DNA from: Mytilus edulis
Taxonomy: Eukaryota; Mollusca; Bivalvia; Mytilida; Mytilidae
Direction: 5' to 3'
Length of the DNA: 64,000 nt
Assembly (NCBI RefSeq): GCF_963676685.1
Contig: NC_092350.1
Location: 8,855,486 to 8,919,485, forward strand
Position 1 is the first letter of the stretch. Each line of letters opens with the position of its first letter. The notes under the pieces were generated by a model. That model did no database searches. It was not told the DNA's origin and was given only the letters and a program-made list of their open reading frames with translations. The position numbers and the translations under genes were made by a program. Shown here in pieces: positions 1 to 13,800 of this stretch.

Positions 1-220
1 TAATACCATGTCATATCAAAACAATTCTTTTACATGAAAAATAAATTACAGATCAAAGGGAAAAGACTTCTTAGATTAATCTTGTTCAATAGTGAAACGT
101 AAACTTTAAAGTTGAACTTAAGTTAATACTTTCGAATGATTTCACAAAGCTGCAAATTGGTATGGGATAATGCTAAAAGAAGCATGCATTTATTTAGTTT
201 AAACCCTAGCTTAATATATT

Positions 221-613
221 TTGAAACTGTCTGGCAATTGCTTGTGGACAGAAGAAAGTCCAGAAAGCTCAATAATGTTCTATTCTTTACATAATGGGAC
301 TGCCCCTGATTATCTCTGTGATTTAATGCCCCCACTTGTTGGTCAAGTATCTAACTACGATTTGCGAAACAGTAATAATTATGTAGCACCCGGTTATAGA
401 CTAGACATAACTAGAAAATCCTTTTTCCCATCCACTACTATTGAATTGAATAGCCTTAACCCCGACATACGTTCGTCCCAAAATATAAGTATTTTAAAAC
501 GAAAGATGAAGTCCAAATTAAAACAGTCACCTTCCTATTTTAGTTGTGGGAATAGAAAACTTAATATTATTCATACACGTTTGAGAATTATATGCCGTTT
601 TTCTATGTTGTGA
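221..613 (+). mobile_element. Non-LTR retrotransposon RT C-terminal remnant
   Basis: An open stretch encodes DYLCDLMPPLVGQVSNYDLR, then SFFPSTTIELNSLNPDIR and IIHTRLRIIC. These match the conserved C-terminal segment of LINE ORF2 proteins in invertebrates (typically LRN, FFPST and an HTRLRH-C motif). No RT catalytic core is present, so this is a 5'-truncated, decayed fragment. Confidence 0.7.
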
Positions 614-689
614 TGTTATGCTATTGTTAAAGAAAAAGGGAGAAGGTTTGGTACCATTAAAATGTTTAATCCCGCTGCAAATATTTGCA

Positions 690-965
690 CCTGTCCTAAG
701 TCAGGAATCTGATGTACAGAAGTTGTCGTTTGTTTATGTAATTTATACGTGTTTCTAGTTTCTCGTTTTTATATAGATTAGACCGTTGGTTTTCCCGTTT
801 GAATGGTTTTACACTAGTAATTTTGGGGCCTTTTATAGCTTGTTGTTCGGTGTGAGCCAAGGCTCCGTGTTGAAGGCCGTACATTGACCTATAATGGTTT
901 ACTTTGTTAAATTGTTATTTGGATGATGAGTTGTCTCATTGGCACTCACACCACATCTTCCTATA
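690..965 (+). mobile_element. SINE-like dispersed repeat, family C, copy 1
   Basis: It shares long stretches (GACCTATAAT, GAGTTGTCTCATTGGCA, CCTTTTATAGCT) with four other places in this window, all on the + strand. This is the longest and best-kept copy. I recognise the unit as a common mussel repeat; its class is inferred. Confidence 0.65.
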
Positions 966-1149
966 TCAAGTTCTTTAAATTCAGATTTACATCGTGTTAA
1001 TATTTAACCCAGTCCCGCATGCAGCTGTGACCACCCTGTTGAGGATAGTATACACTATTTCTTAGAGCGCACTTTTCACAACGAAGCAAGAGAAATACTG
1101 TTTGAAAATTTTCACTCCAGTCCAGTGTTTTCATTATTATACTTCTTAT

Positions 1150-1310
1150 TAAATAAAGGCAACAGTAGTATACCGCTGTTCAAAATTCATAAATCGATAG
1201 AGAAAAAAACAAATCCGGGTTAAACCTAAAACTGAGGGAAACGTATCAAATATAAGAGAACTACGACACAACACCGAAACGTAACAACACACACAAAAAC
1301 GTACTTTGTG
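1150..1310 (-). mobile_element. Dispersed repeat, family F, inverted copy
   Basis: This is the reverse complement of the unit at 53040-53420 (shared CAACAGTAGTAT, AACACACACA and nearby blocks). Both copies are diverged. Confidence 0.55.
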
Positions 1311-1548
1311 TTTATATCTATAATGTCTCTAATGTTGTTATAACTTGTTTCCAATCCCTTTTGCTTTTTTTGCAAATAAATTATGTTTAAATTAAGCTTA
1401 ATTGGATTGCATCTTTTAAATATTCTCAAGACTGTGCGCATGTTATTTGATTAACTTTAAAAATTTTATCTCATGAATACCAAGAAAAACATATTTAAGT
1501 AAGAACATTATAACTGAGTATCAATTTTTGGGGGATATTTTAAAATAG

Positions 1549-1843
1549 GTGTTGTGAGATTTGAAGTGAAATATGAGGTTTATAGTCCGGCACGGTCTGC
1601 ACAACAAGCTTTTACACCAACAGCGGATGTTCTATCACAGTTTGGACAAATCGACGTACCATGGAATGATGGAAATAGATTAGACATAACTGTAAGGGCT
1701 TATGACATATTAGAAAAGTATGCAGAAGAAACAATAGTAGTTTACAAAGATGTCAGTCCTCCTCGCATTGACAACTTATGGTTATCACGTGGGGATAATG
1801 TGAATATATCTGTTCACAGTATAGAGGATTTTTCTAAAATGAC
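1549..1843 (+). CDS. FN3-like gene, exon 1 of window
   Basis: Acceptor AAAATAG before 1549, donor AC|GTAAGTG; enters in phase 1 and leaves in phase 2. It carries the back half of a module, with LDITVRAYD followed by the linker KDVSPP. The exon before it must lie upstream of the window, because 1-1548 holds only repeats. Confidence 0.75.
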
Positions 1844-4800
1844 GTAAGTGTATACGCCTTTCTTGATGTTATCTTTTTGTTGCATACCTTTCTACATGTG
1901 CATAACTTAAATTGATAATACCAGTTACAGACATGTGTATTTAAAAATCAAGGCATTCCAGCATGTTTTGAAATGTGTCCATGTATTTCTCTAATTCTTC
2001 GTCAATTTATCCCTTTCTGCACCCATGTTATAAACAAAATTTCATCAACGTGTGGTTCGTTTGATCTCAGTACTTCATTGGTTAAAATCCGATTATAACG
2101 TCAAATTTTCTTGCTTTCCTCTGAAATTCCTATTGTGACTGCATGAAAAAAGGCGACCATGTCTGATGACGTCACATAGAAAGAACACATCTTTTTGCAG
2201 ATCATTTGAAAAGAAGGAATAAGTTTGCCTGCATAATGTTAGAAAATCATTAGAGAAACAGATTCTACCACCAAATCTCGTGTAATACGATATTTATCCA
2301 CTCTCGACAGTTAAATTTTAAAAATTTAAAACGATGGTAGGATGTATATATATGGGTGATTGAACGTTTTTTTTATTTATCTTTATTAATTTTTTTATAA
2401 TCAATTGTTTCAACTCTGTCGTTACGTTAATGAAATATAATTGCTGCTTTTTGATCACATTTATGAAATTTTTCAGCGTTGAATGGGAGGCGTTTGATTT
2501 CGACAGTGGATTAAATCAGGTTGAATGGCGACTATTTGATAATTACACTTCCAATTTCATTCTTCATGGAAAGGCTGAACTACATGCTCAAGGCATGGCA
2601 CAGGTACTTCTTCCTTTAAAAATATAATTATAAATAAAATATAATAATTTTGAATGCAAAGTGTTGAAAAAAAGAGATATAAATGGAAACTATTTAATTT
2701 TAGATATTTTTGTAGAAAATAGAAAGATAACTCTTGTAAGTCGATACGGACCAAATACAGACAATCCTGATTTTTTTCTAATATTATTTCTGTTATTGAT
2801 GATTTTGAAAATGAATATTGTTATTTGTGGTGATTTCAATCTTGTCCAAAACCCATGTATAGATTATTGCAATTATGTGAATACTAACAATCCGAAAGCT
2901 AGGGAAAAAGTATTGGAATTTATTGAAGAAAGACATTTGATAAACCTGCATAGAGAACTTTTTCCAGATGTACAGCGATACACTTGGAGAAAGAGAAATC
3001 CTTTTAAACAGGCTAGATTAGACTTTTTTCTTCTCACTGAAAACTTTTTAAATAGTCTACAAAATTGTAATGTTCTTCCAAGCTATTGGTCAGATCACTC
3101 TATGATTTTGCTAGATTTGGAATTTAACCCTTGTATTAGGGGAAAAAGGTTTGTGGAAGTTTAACAACTCTTTATTATATGATATAGACTATATAAATAC
3201 TATTAAACAAATAAATCAGGAAGTGAAAAAATAATATTGTGCTTTAGTTTATTATAAGGAAATATTGACATAATAAATAATACAGACATTCATTTTAGAA
3301 TTGACTATCAGCTTTTGCTTGAGACTCTTCTTATGGAAATTAGGGGGAAGACAATTTTTATATTCAAGCTATAAAAAAAGCAAGACGAAAAAAGTGAAAT
3401 AAATCTTCGAAATGAAACAACTCAATTAGAGGACAGAGTTGACGAACATTCCATTAACGCATTAGAAGCAAAAAAATATGACCTCGAAAGTTTACGAACA
3501 CAAAAATTAAAAGGGAAATTAGTAAGATCCCGTGTCCAATGAATACAGGAAGGGGAAAAACCTACTAATTATTTCTGCGGCTTAGAATCAAGAAATTTTA
3601 TGATCAAAATTATTCCCAAAGTAGAGAAAGAAAATGGGGAAATTATAACAAAACAAACAGATATTTTGAATGAAGTTAAATATTTTTATGACAATCTTTG
3701 TAAAAAAAAGGGATACTAAAAGTACTTTAAGTGATCTAAAAAAAGACTTGAAAATTTTAAGTGTTCCTTTACTTTCGTCTCAGGAAAAAGAAAGCTTGGA
3801 AGGTATAATTTTCACCACCCCAGTAGCCAGTACTTCGGTACTGGCATGAACATACGGATGTTTTGTGTATTTAAAATTTACTGTTACAAAATGATAGAAA
3901 TTATTATAAATTAAGGAATGTATCTCCCTCATGCAAAGCTCTGATTCCTTTCACGGATTTGGCTATACTTTTTGGACCTTTTGGATTATATCTCTTCATC
4001 TTTTATATAAGCTTTTGATTTCAAATATTTTGGCCACGAGCATCACTGAAGAGACATGTATTGTCGAAATGCACATCTGGTGTAAGAAAATTGGTACCGT
4101 TAATTTTATTACTGTTAAAGAAGCTAGAGAAGCATTGAAAAAAATGAAAAACAACAAAACTTCTGAAACGAATCGTTTTTCAGCAGAGTTCTATACAAAT
4201 TTTTGGAAGGATCTTCAAATTTTTATTGATAATTCTTTAAATTATGGTGCAAAAACAGGGGAACTATCTGTTACACAAAAACAAGGAATTATTACTCGTT
4301 TACCAAAAGGGAATAAACCCCGCCACTTTTAAAAAAAACTGGCGCCCTATATCTTTACTGAATACTGTGTATAAAATTTGCAAAATATTTTCATGTCAAA
4401 TATAGATAAAAGAAAGTTGTTTAGTTATGGTGTTGATTATATTAGACAACTTTATATGACAGTTAACCACCATTTTTGGAAAGATGTACTAAGATCCTGG
4501 GAAATGATTATTCAAAAAGAAAGAAATTTTACTTATGATTCATTTTTATCAAATCCACTATGGCTGAATAATACTATTAAGATTGGTCATAAATCAGTTA
4601 TTTATCAATAATGGTTCAAAAGTGGTAATAGATTTGTAAATGATATAGTTGACCAAAATAGATCGTATATTTCATTTGACCAATTTAAGCAAAAATATAA
4701 CATTATCACAGATTTTCTTAAATTTAACAGTGCTATTTCGGCAGTGAAAGAGGCATCAAAATCTTTCCCTTAAGGATCTTACAAATTAGTTTGTCCTTTT

Positions 4801-7800
4801 ATACCATCATGTCTACAAATATTTTTAAAAAATTGTAAAGGATCAAAAGATTTGTATTCTGTACTGACAAAAAATAATGTTATTCCTACTGGACAGCTTT
4901 AAGTGGGTTAAATTTTAGGTGAACAGAATCTGAACTGGAAAAAAATTTTCAGACTGCCTTTTGCTGTTACTAAAAATAGTAAATTACAGTGGTTGCAATA
5001 TAGGATTAACCATTGCATTATTGCCACAAATCAGTATTTAGTTAAAATAAAATTGACTGATGATCCTTTATGTAAATTTTGTAAATCAGATAATGAGTCT
5101 ATAGAACACCTATTTTGGAATTGTTATACTGTACAAGATTTTCTACAGAATGTTGATAACTGGTTCCTTTCCGGTGGAATAAGTCTCCCAATAAATAAAT
5201 TAAACTTTCTTTTTGGAGACTTATCCAAGATATTTCCCAACACCCCATATAACATGATTTTTCTTTATATTAAACAATATGTGTATAATTCTAGATGCTT
5301 TAAAAAGAATCTCTCATTGCAATCAATTATAATAAAACTGAAAGATATGATAACTGTAAAAAATAAAAAAGATAACTGAATTTGACAATGTATGGAATGT
5401 TTTTGAAAAACTGTTATTGAATACCAGCTAATGTCTTTTTTTTTGTTTGGTACAATTACTTATGACTACTTAATTATAATCTTTTTTCAAGAAAATATTA
5501 TTGTCATGATATGTACTTGATCGGAGTTGATGGCTGTTACGAAAGAAATATGTCTCGTAAATTTTCAACAAAATTATGTGATATTTAAAATATAGATAGG
5601 GATGTAACTGGATAATCCTTTTGTGTTTTATTTTTGTTTTTTGTGTTTTTTTTTTCCTTCTTTATTTTTTGTTTTATCTTAATCTTTTCAATAGAAAATG
5701 TAAAATATTTCTAATTAAGATTTATTTATAAAAATGACATTGTATTTATCTTATATGTATTATATTGTATGTATGTCATGTATATATATAATTGAAAACT
5801 AATAATAAGCTAAATCTATTCTTTGCACCAATTTCCCAGATCTTTTTATAATTGTATTTTCTTTTTTTTTCTTTTTTTTTAGCTCACCTGGCCCATAGGG
5901 CCAAGTGAGCTTTTCTCATCACTTTGCGTCCAGCATCCGTCGTCGTCCGTCGTCTTCGTCCGTCGTTAGCTTTTACAAAAATCTTCTTCTCTGAATAGTT
6001 ATCAAAGGTACCAGGATTATAATTTTGTACGCCAGACGCGCGTTTCGTCTACATAAGACTCATCAGTGACGCTCATATCAAAATATTTATAAAGCCAAAC
6101 AAGTAAAAAGTTGAAGAGCATTGAGGATCCAAAATTCCAAAAAGTTGTGCCAAATACGGCTAAGGTAATCTATGCCCGGGATAAGAAAATCCTTAGTTTT
6201 TCGAAAAATTTAAAGTTTTGTAAACAGAAAATTTATAAAATAAAAATATGACAACATTATTGATATTCATGTCAACACCGAAATGTTGACTACTGGGCTG
6301 GTGATACCATCGGGGACGAAACGTCCACCAGCAGTGGCATCGACCCAGTGGTATAAATAGTTATCAAAGGTACCAGGATTATAATTTTGTAGGCTACTGG
6401 AACTACTCGGCAAAATTAAACAAAACTTGGCCACACTCATTATTAGGGTATCTAGTTTAAAAAAATGTGTGGCGTGACACGGCCAACCAAGCAAGATGGC
6501 CGCCATGGCTAAATATAGAACATAGGGGTAAAATGTAGATTTTGGCTTATAACTCTGAAACCAAAGCATTTAGAGCAAATCTGATTCGGGATAAAATTGT
6601 TTATCAGGTAAACATCTACCTGCCCTGAAATTTTCAGACGAATCGGACAACCGGTTGTTGGGTTGCTGCCCCTGAATTGGCAATTTTAAGGAAATTAAAC
6701 CGTTTTTTTGGCTATTATCTTGAATATTATTATAGATAGAGATACACTGTAAACAGCAATAATGTTCAGCAAAGTAATATCTACAAATAAGTCAACATGA
6801 CCATGACAGGATTTAGACCAGTGTTAGGAACAAAATCTAGTTAACTTAAAAAAAGGACTTGGTCCTAGAACTGTTTTTCTGTCTGCCAAAAAGTTAACTT
6901 GGAAACAGGTCCGCTATTAATATAAGTTAACTTCGAAACCAGTCCTTCAATAAAGGTAACGTAAGTTAACTTCCAAACCATTCCTGCCACAAAGTTAACA
7001 TATTAAGTTAACTTTGATTTGACAATTCCGTTTGACACCATACCTGTTCTCATGATAAAATTTGACTGGTCTGCTCAACACTTAGTTAACTTGTAACCAG
7101 GACCGCTTAACATCGTTTTTAAAAACAAATATTTTTTAATATCTTTGTTTCCTGGTATAAACATCGAAAATAAAGTAAAATAATACATCCGTTATATAAA
7201 CAGGATTAAATACATATATTTGTAAATAAAGTACGCATAAAACTTTCCTTGTTATACAAATGTATCCGTGATCTGCCTTTCTATTAATTAAAAAACGCTC
7301 TTGGTTACAATGCTAACTGGCAATTGTGACCCTCTGCTGTTGTTTTTTTATTTGGTCGGGTTGTAGTCTCTTTGACACATTCCCCATTTCCATTCTCAAT
7401 TTTATTGAATATATCTTGCAATACCTATCAAATTCAACCATATTTGCACTATATACTGTATATCTATATACATGTAGCCGCATAGTATAATAGCAATATT
7501 TTAATGTCAGGATATAATTCATTATACAAAATAAAAGCATTATTGGAACACATGACTTCAAAAGTTTGTCTGCACATAAGTTTAGGGTGCCAGCATGTCC
7601 TCCTTTTTTGATATATTGATACGTAATAAAATTTCAGTAGTTTTGATACCTCAGACTGATATTTACAAACAAACAAAATTGACTGCATCAACATAAACTG
7701 ACCATATTTGCTATTTGTTGTGTAAATCTATACACCCGCATAGTAAATCAGCCATATTTTTTTATATCAGGATTCAATGTATAATACAAATCACAGCAAT

Positions 7801-10800
7801 ATTGGAATACAATTACTAAAACAATTTGACCGCATAAATTTAGGGTGCCAGCATGTCCTCCTTTTATATTGCTACGTAACAAAATTTCAGTAGTTTTGAT
7901 ACTTTAGGCTGACTTGTACAATAAATATTGTTGACATCAGCCAAAACTTACCATATATCCACTTTATTTTGTAAATCCATATATCAGGATTCAATGTATA
8001 AGACAAATGACAGCAATCTTGGAATACAATAACTAATAAATTGTGTCCGAATAAATATAGGGTGCCAACATGGTCTTCTTGTTTTAAATATATTTCAGTA
8101 TTTTTGATACTTCAGGCTGACTTGTACAACAAAATTATTTGACCGCATCAACCTTAACTGACCATATTTGCACTTAATTATGTAAATCTATATTCCTGCA
8201 TAGTATCTTGGAATACATTAACTACTTCTGCCCTTCGATGATTTTTTAATAACATATACGCAATTTCTTTTTAAGCATGACTATAATTGTTCTGATAATG
8301 CATTATTTATAAAAACACCATATTCTTTTATTTTTTTCTCAGAATCTCACAATATGTGAAAGTAAATACGAAAACGAACCAAGAGGCTCATCATGTTACT
8401 GTACTATGTTTCATGGTTGCTACCATAAACATTTCCATGTCAAACCGAAATTAGCAGAAATAGGAAAAGATGCTGGATTAATAACAGGAAAGGATAAAGG
8501 AGTTCATGATTCAGATTATTTCATTGAGATCCAAGTCATAAATAACGCTCTGATAAAAACTACCGCAGTTAAAAGGGTAAAGTAATTTTCGTTTTGTTTA
8601 GATTCAAATATCTTTGATTGTCATATCAATGTTCAGCTTAAGCTTAAACATTGTTGACAACTTGCCTGTGAACATATATATTTATACCTTCATTATTGTA
8701 CACTATTAAATACTAGTAATTGGTCGTTAAATATGCAAGTCAATTAAATATAATATGTTTTGAATAGAGTTCAATTTGAAACAAAATTTAATGTCGTTAT
8801 CTTTCCGTTGAAGATTACAATAGATGTTTCGCCACCACACGAGGGCACTGTGCATGACGGTATCAGAGGTGACACAGAAGTTGACTACCAAACAGATTTA
8901 CACTTAGACGCACATTGGGAAGGTTTTTTCGATAGAGAAAGTGGTGTAGAATTCTATCGATTTATCTTTGCTGACTCCTGTTTTACAAATGAAGGATTCA
9001 AGAATAGTAATAAGGTACTCCTTTCCTTAAAAGACTTTTTTGAAAACAATTCGATTTAGACATGGACATCCATGCATAGGACCTCAGGTAATCATTTTTC
9101 AAATACCCATCCCAGGCGTGCATTGCTAATCATTTATATTATATATTTGTTTTTTTAATTTACAATTTAAACACCGTGTAAAACATATATTTCTAAAATT
9201 TGTTTTGTATTGGTTCTGTTAAGTAGCTGCTATGTGACCGACCTTTTCAGTGTTCAATGAAGGAGGATATACAGAAACACAAAGGTATAAAGCATTTTTG
9301 GACCTTGTCTTATGGATATATGGATATATAGGTGATATGAGACTTTATTTAGCAAATTGGTGACGTTGGCGATAAAGTCAGTTGTAAAGTCTAATGACAT
9401 ATAAAATGTTCATTGGGTGTAAACACAGTATCTCGAATGATTTAAAACACTACATTAATTACGCCAATTGTATGCTATACCGTAACACATTCACAATAGT
9501 ATTCCATTAAAAGTCTAATGAATTTCATGCATTTAACCTTAATAACTATTCACTCCACTAAGTCGATGCCACTGCAGGTGGACGTTTCGTTTTTGATGGT
9601 ATCACAAGCTTAGTAGTCAGTATCTCGGTATTGATATCAATTTCAATTAAATAGTCATTTTTATCAATTTACTGTTTGTTAAAGTATGAATTATTCGAAA
9701 TAATGATATCTTATCGCAGGCATAGATATATCCTTTATGTTATTTGGAATGTTGAGTCCTCAATACTTTTCAACTTTGTACTTGTTTGGATTTCTAACTT
9801 TTTTGGTCTGAGTGTCACTAATCAGTCTTATGCAGACGAAACGCGCGTATAATATTTAAACATAATTTTTATAGTTGAAAGAAGCGAAAAGATACATAGG
9901 AAATCGTCTTATGACCCCATCAAGTTGTCTTAAACTCTCGTTGTCCTCGAGTATAAACCCTTATCAATGCATATTTTTCTTTATGATATATAGGTTTTTA
10001 TCAATAAAACGACAACAACAAAATTAAAAACCGATCACTCTAGAAACATATAGAACTATAAATAGAAATATATATGAAAAGCCAAAAAAAACCAGAAATA
10101 TATAGTGCAAATCTACCTAAGACCGCTTAATTGACGATCAGACCTCCCTGTGTTTTCAATGTACAACAAATTGGACGAATATATAGACTCTGTATATATA
10201 ACGGTTGTAAATATAGAAGGCAGGAAGTGTACCCAAATTCCTTTTAGTCACGTTTGTATCTACCTATTAACTAAATGTCTGCATAATATTAGAAAGATTG
10301 AGAGATCAGGGAGCTCTCGCCATTGCCCTGTGCCCTTTGTCCTAAAATTTTGACAATTTTTTGCTAAAATGTGACAATCTAAGCCCTCCGTAAATATCAA
10401 AGATGACATTATTCTGGGAAATCCTTCTGATACAACCTTTATATACACAGAGTCTATGATTTAATGGAATTCTATGAACATTGAAAGACCAGGGGGGGGG
10501 GGGGTCTCACCCTCATTTAAGCGATCTCAGGTAGATTTTCATTATAGATTTCTATTTTGGGCTTTCCATAAATATTTCTATTCATATTCCAAAATGATCT
10601 AGCGTGATCGGTTTTATTTTGTTTTAAGAAATATCATATATAAAAGTACATCTTTGAAGTTCTTTTATTGACACAAATCTATATTACAGAAAAACAAATT
10701 TAATATGTGATATACCTTCTAACTAAATATTACCAATAAATTATTGTCGCTTATCATAACATCCTCTACATAAATTGTTGTATTGACAATGTCCTGTTGA

Positions 10801-13800
10801 TGATGATAAACCACGGGCTTGACTTTAAATGAAGGTATCTGCTTTATTGTAGACGCAGAAAACATATAATACATTTGCTTCTTTTGATGCTCCTGATGAA
10901 GGAACATATTTTATATCAGTCGTAGCTGTTAATAGAGCGATGGAAAATTCAAATGTTGTTTGTTCTGATGGTGTCACTGTAATGACAACTATACCATATG
11001 TAAAAGACTTTGTATTTGAGGGTTCAAAAACCAGGGCAAGACTTATTCAAGATGATACCGGAAGTGTATGGTTGCTTGATAATGTTTTACAGACACATCT
11101 AGTAGGAAATATTAGTTCTAGCTGCAAGTAAGAAACAATAACACACAATTTTACTTTTACATTCCACAAAAAAGGAAAATCTAATTGCATTAGTTACAAA
11201 AGAATGAGATAAGATTGTCCCAACAACGAATTACTCCTAAAGGTTTAGAAATTATCAGATTGGTTAATAGTTTCTTTATCTAAGAAAATAGAAACATGCA
11301 TTATATGGTAAAGTCACTCAGTGTTGGGTTATGAACATAGAAATTATGATGGGTTTAATGCTAAAGTATATAGTCAATATTGAACGAAAAAGGACCTTCA
11401 TCAGAGGCAGAATGGTTGATTAATGTTTGCACCCTATTTATATATTTTAACCGCCGGTTACCATATCTATACAAACTCAACCGCCTGTTCACTTAACCGA
11501 CGGTAACCATATCTATATAAATAGGGTGCAAACATTAATTCACCATTCTGCCTCTGATGAAGGTCCTTTTTTGACCGAAACCGGTCAGGCTATGAAACAT
11601 CACCAGGCGCTGTTAATTATGTGTATTGGTATATATACTATATTTTTATGCTTTTACATTTTTCTCACTGATACACATAGTTAATATGGCTTCTACTAAC
11701 GAAAGCTCCATTTGGAGTAAATGTGTTTAGAGACTACGTATGTCAGTACACCTTTCCTATATTGCCTATATAGTCAATGTTGATTTGATAATGATCTATT
11801 AAAAGAGGGACAAAAGATACCAAAGGGACAGTCAAACTCATAAAACCTAAAACAAACTGACAACACCATGGCTAAAAATGAAAAAGACAAACAAACAACA
11901 GCACACACGACACAACATTAAGTTACGACTCTTCACAAAACATCTTTTATATAGGCAAACACATTTTATCAGAGGCAAATTTATAAAATAACAGCGAAAA
12001 CATTGAAACATTGCATTAAAGTGTACAGATACATTCATCGTATACAATTACTAATATAAAATTAATCTTGTAAACAAAGACTACAAACGAAGATCTTAAA
12101 CGAAATAAGTCTGATTTAAAACAATTTTTTAACAGATTATTCTACGATGTGACCTTATGAAAGACAAACATTTAATAGGTAGCAATAACAAAAAAAAAAG
12201 ACAGACAAAAGAATAAAACTTTTCAGCAGTTTGCAATAAATAATACACAAACCTCACAATTTTACAAACTATACTCTGAATAAACTCTTAGTAAAACAAT
12301 ATTATGAAGATATCACAAAAGTGTCATTACCCGTTTCATGAATCGCACTCCTGATATAAACAGTACACGTTTAATTGAAATTTAAGGAACACACATTATA
12401 ATTAAAACTCAATAAAAACATAAACAAACGAACGTCTTTTGGAGAAGATATGTAATCGATTACGGGGAATCATCATCTTTTTAAATGCCTTTATTATGTT
12501 CAATGCATGTTTAAGTTAACCATAGAAACTTGTGCACCAAACTTAGTTTAAAAACCTCCTGTTCAAACGGTAGTATCTATGATGAGTTTATTTACGCAAT
12601 CAAAAGTGATAAAAAATGGATACACTTATACAGCAGTTTTTTATTCTAAAACGTGACTTTTTTTGTAACTTCTATTGATCTGGGTTTGAGATACTAATTT
12701 TCCAATTTCAGTGTTTCAAAAGAACAAAATATTACTGTATTTCCTATTGGTAAACCTTTGTCAAGTTACGGAAGCAAACTCTGTGTACACTCCGATAACT
12801 TAAATATACTAGCAGTTGTAGTTAAAGCATCTCAGGTTTGTATGAGTAGTTTTAATATTTAACCAGTCTGGCATGTACCTAATGCCTTCATTATAGTTGA
12901 AGCGAACCATTAAGAAATACTTAGTTAACTCGGATTCAATGATATTGTGAGAACAATAATACAATACGCATGCCAGCAATACTTAAGTCATAATCGTTTA
13001 ACAGACAAGAAAAGTAAAAAGGCAAAATTGACAGCTGTACAAATATATGAAGCACATGTATACCCAAACTAGGAAATTCCCCTAATTGCGTCTACTTTTA
13101 GTTGCACTGGTCAATGTTTTATTGAATTGATACTGTAACTCTGAATATGCCTGATCTTGAAATTGTGAACACGGTATAAGCAAATCATTTTCAGTCTTAA
13201 AAACATGCTATTATTGTTTAACAACTGTGACAATTGACAAATAATTAAATTGCATCTGTATTTTCTATAAAAGAGGAACGAAAGATACCAGAGGGACAGT
13301 CAAACTTACAAATCGAAAATAAACTGACATTATATGGTATACTAAAATGTATGCATATTCTTATTCAATAAGCAAAATTCTGTCCAATAATAATTTTATT
13401 TTCAGTTTAAAATGTCATGGAAGTCAGGAATTGATTACAAATTAATTCACGATTACGAAGTGGGACTGTCCTCAACCACACACAGTTTCGCCCCCGATAT
13501 AGTGCCATTTCGAACAACCAAACACCATACACATTTCAGACTGAATCATCCCGATGTTCCAGATGGAAAGGAATTTCACGTTATCTTAAAATCAATTAGT
13601 AAAGCTGGAGTTGAAGGCATACAGGTTATATCTATTTGATAAGTCATTTCATATGCAACGTATTTATATCATGAATGTTTCACCCTCATTGCTTTCGTTA
13701 TAGAATTGCTGTGTCATATTAATACATCAATTTGCGTTGAGATACATAACTTGTAAATTCAGATAAACGATTGGAATAATGAAATCAGCAATTGTACAGT

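Noticed and set aside
221..613. First exon of the giant gene.
   Set aside because: The encoded residues match a LINE C-terminus and not an FN3-like module, and there is no frame-compatible junction.
9015..9020. GTACTC as donor of exon 4.
   Set aside because: It ends in phase 0, but exon 5 needs phase 1; GTAATA at 9007 fits.
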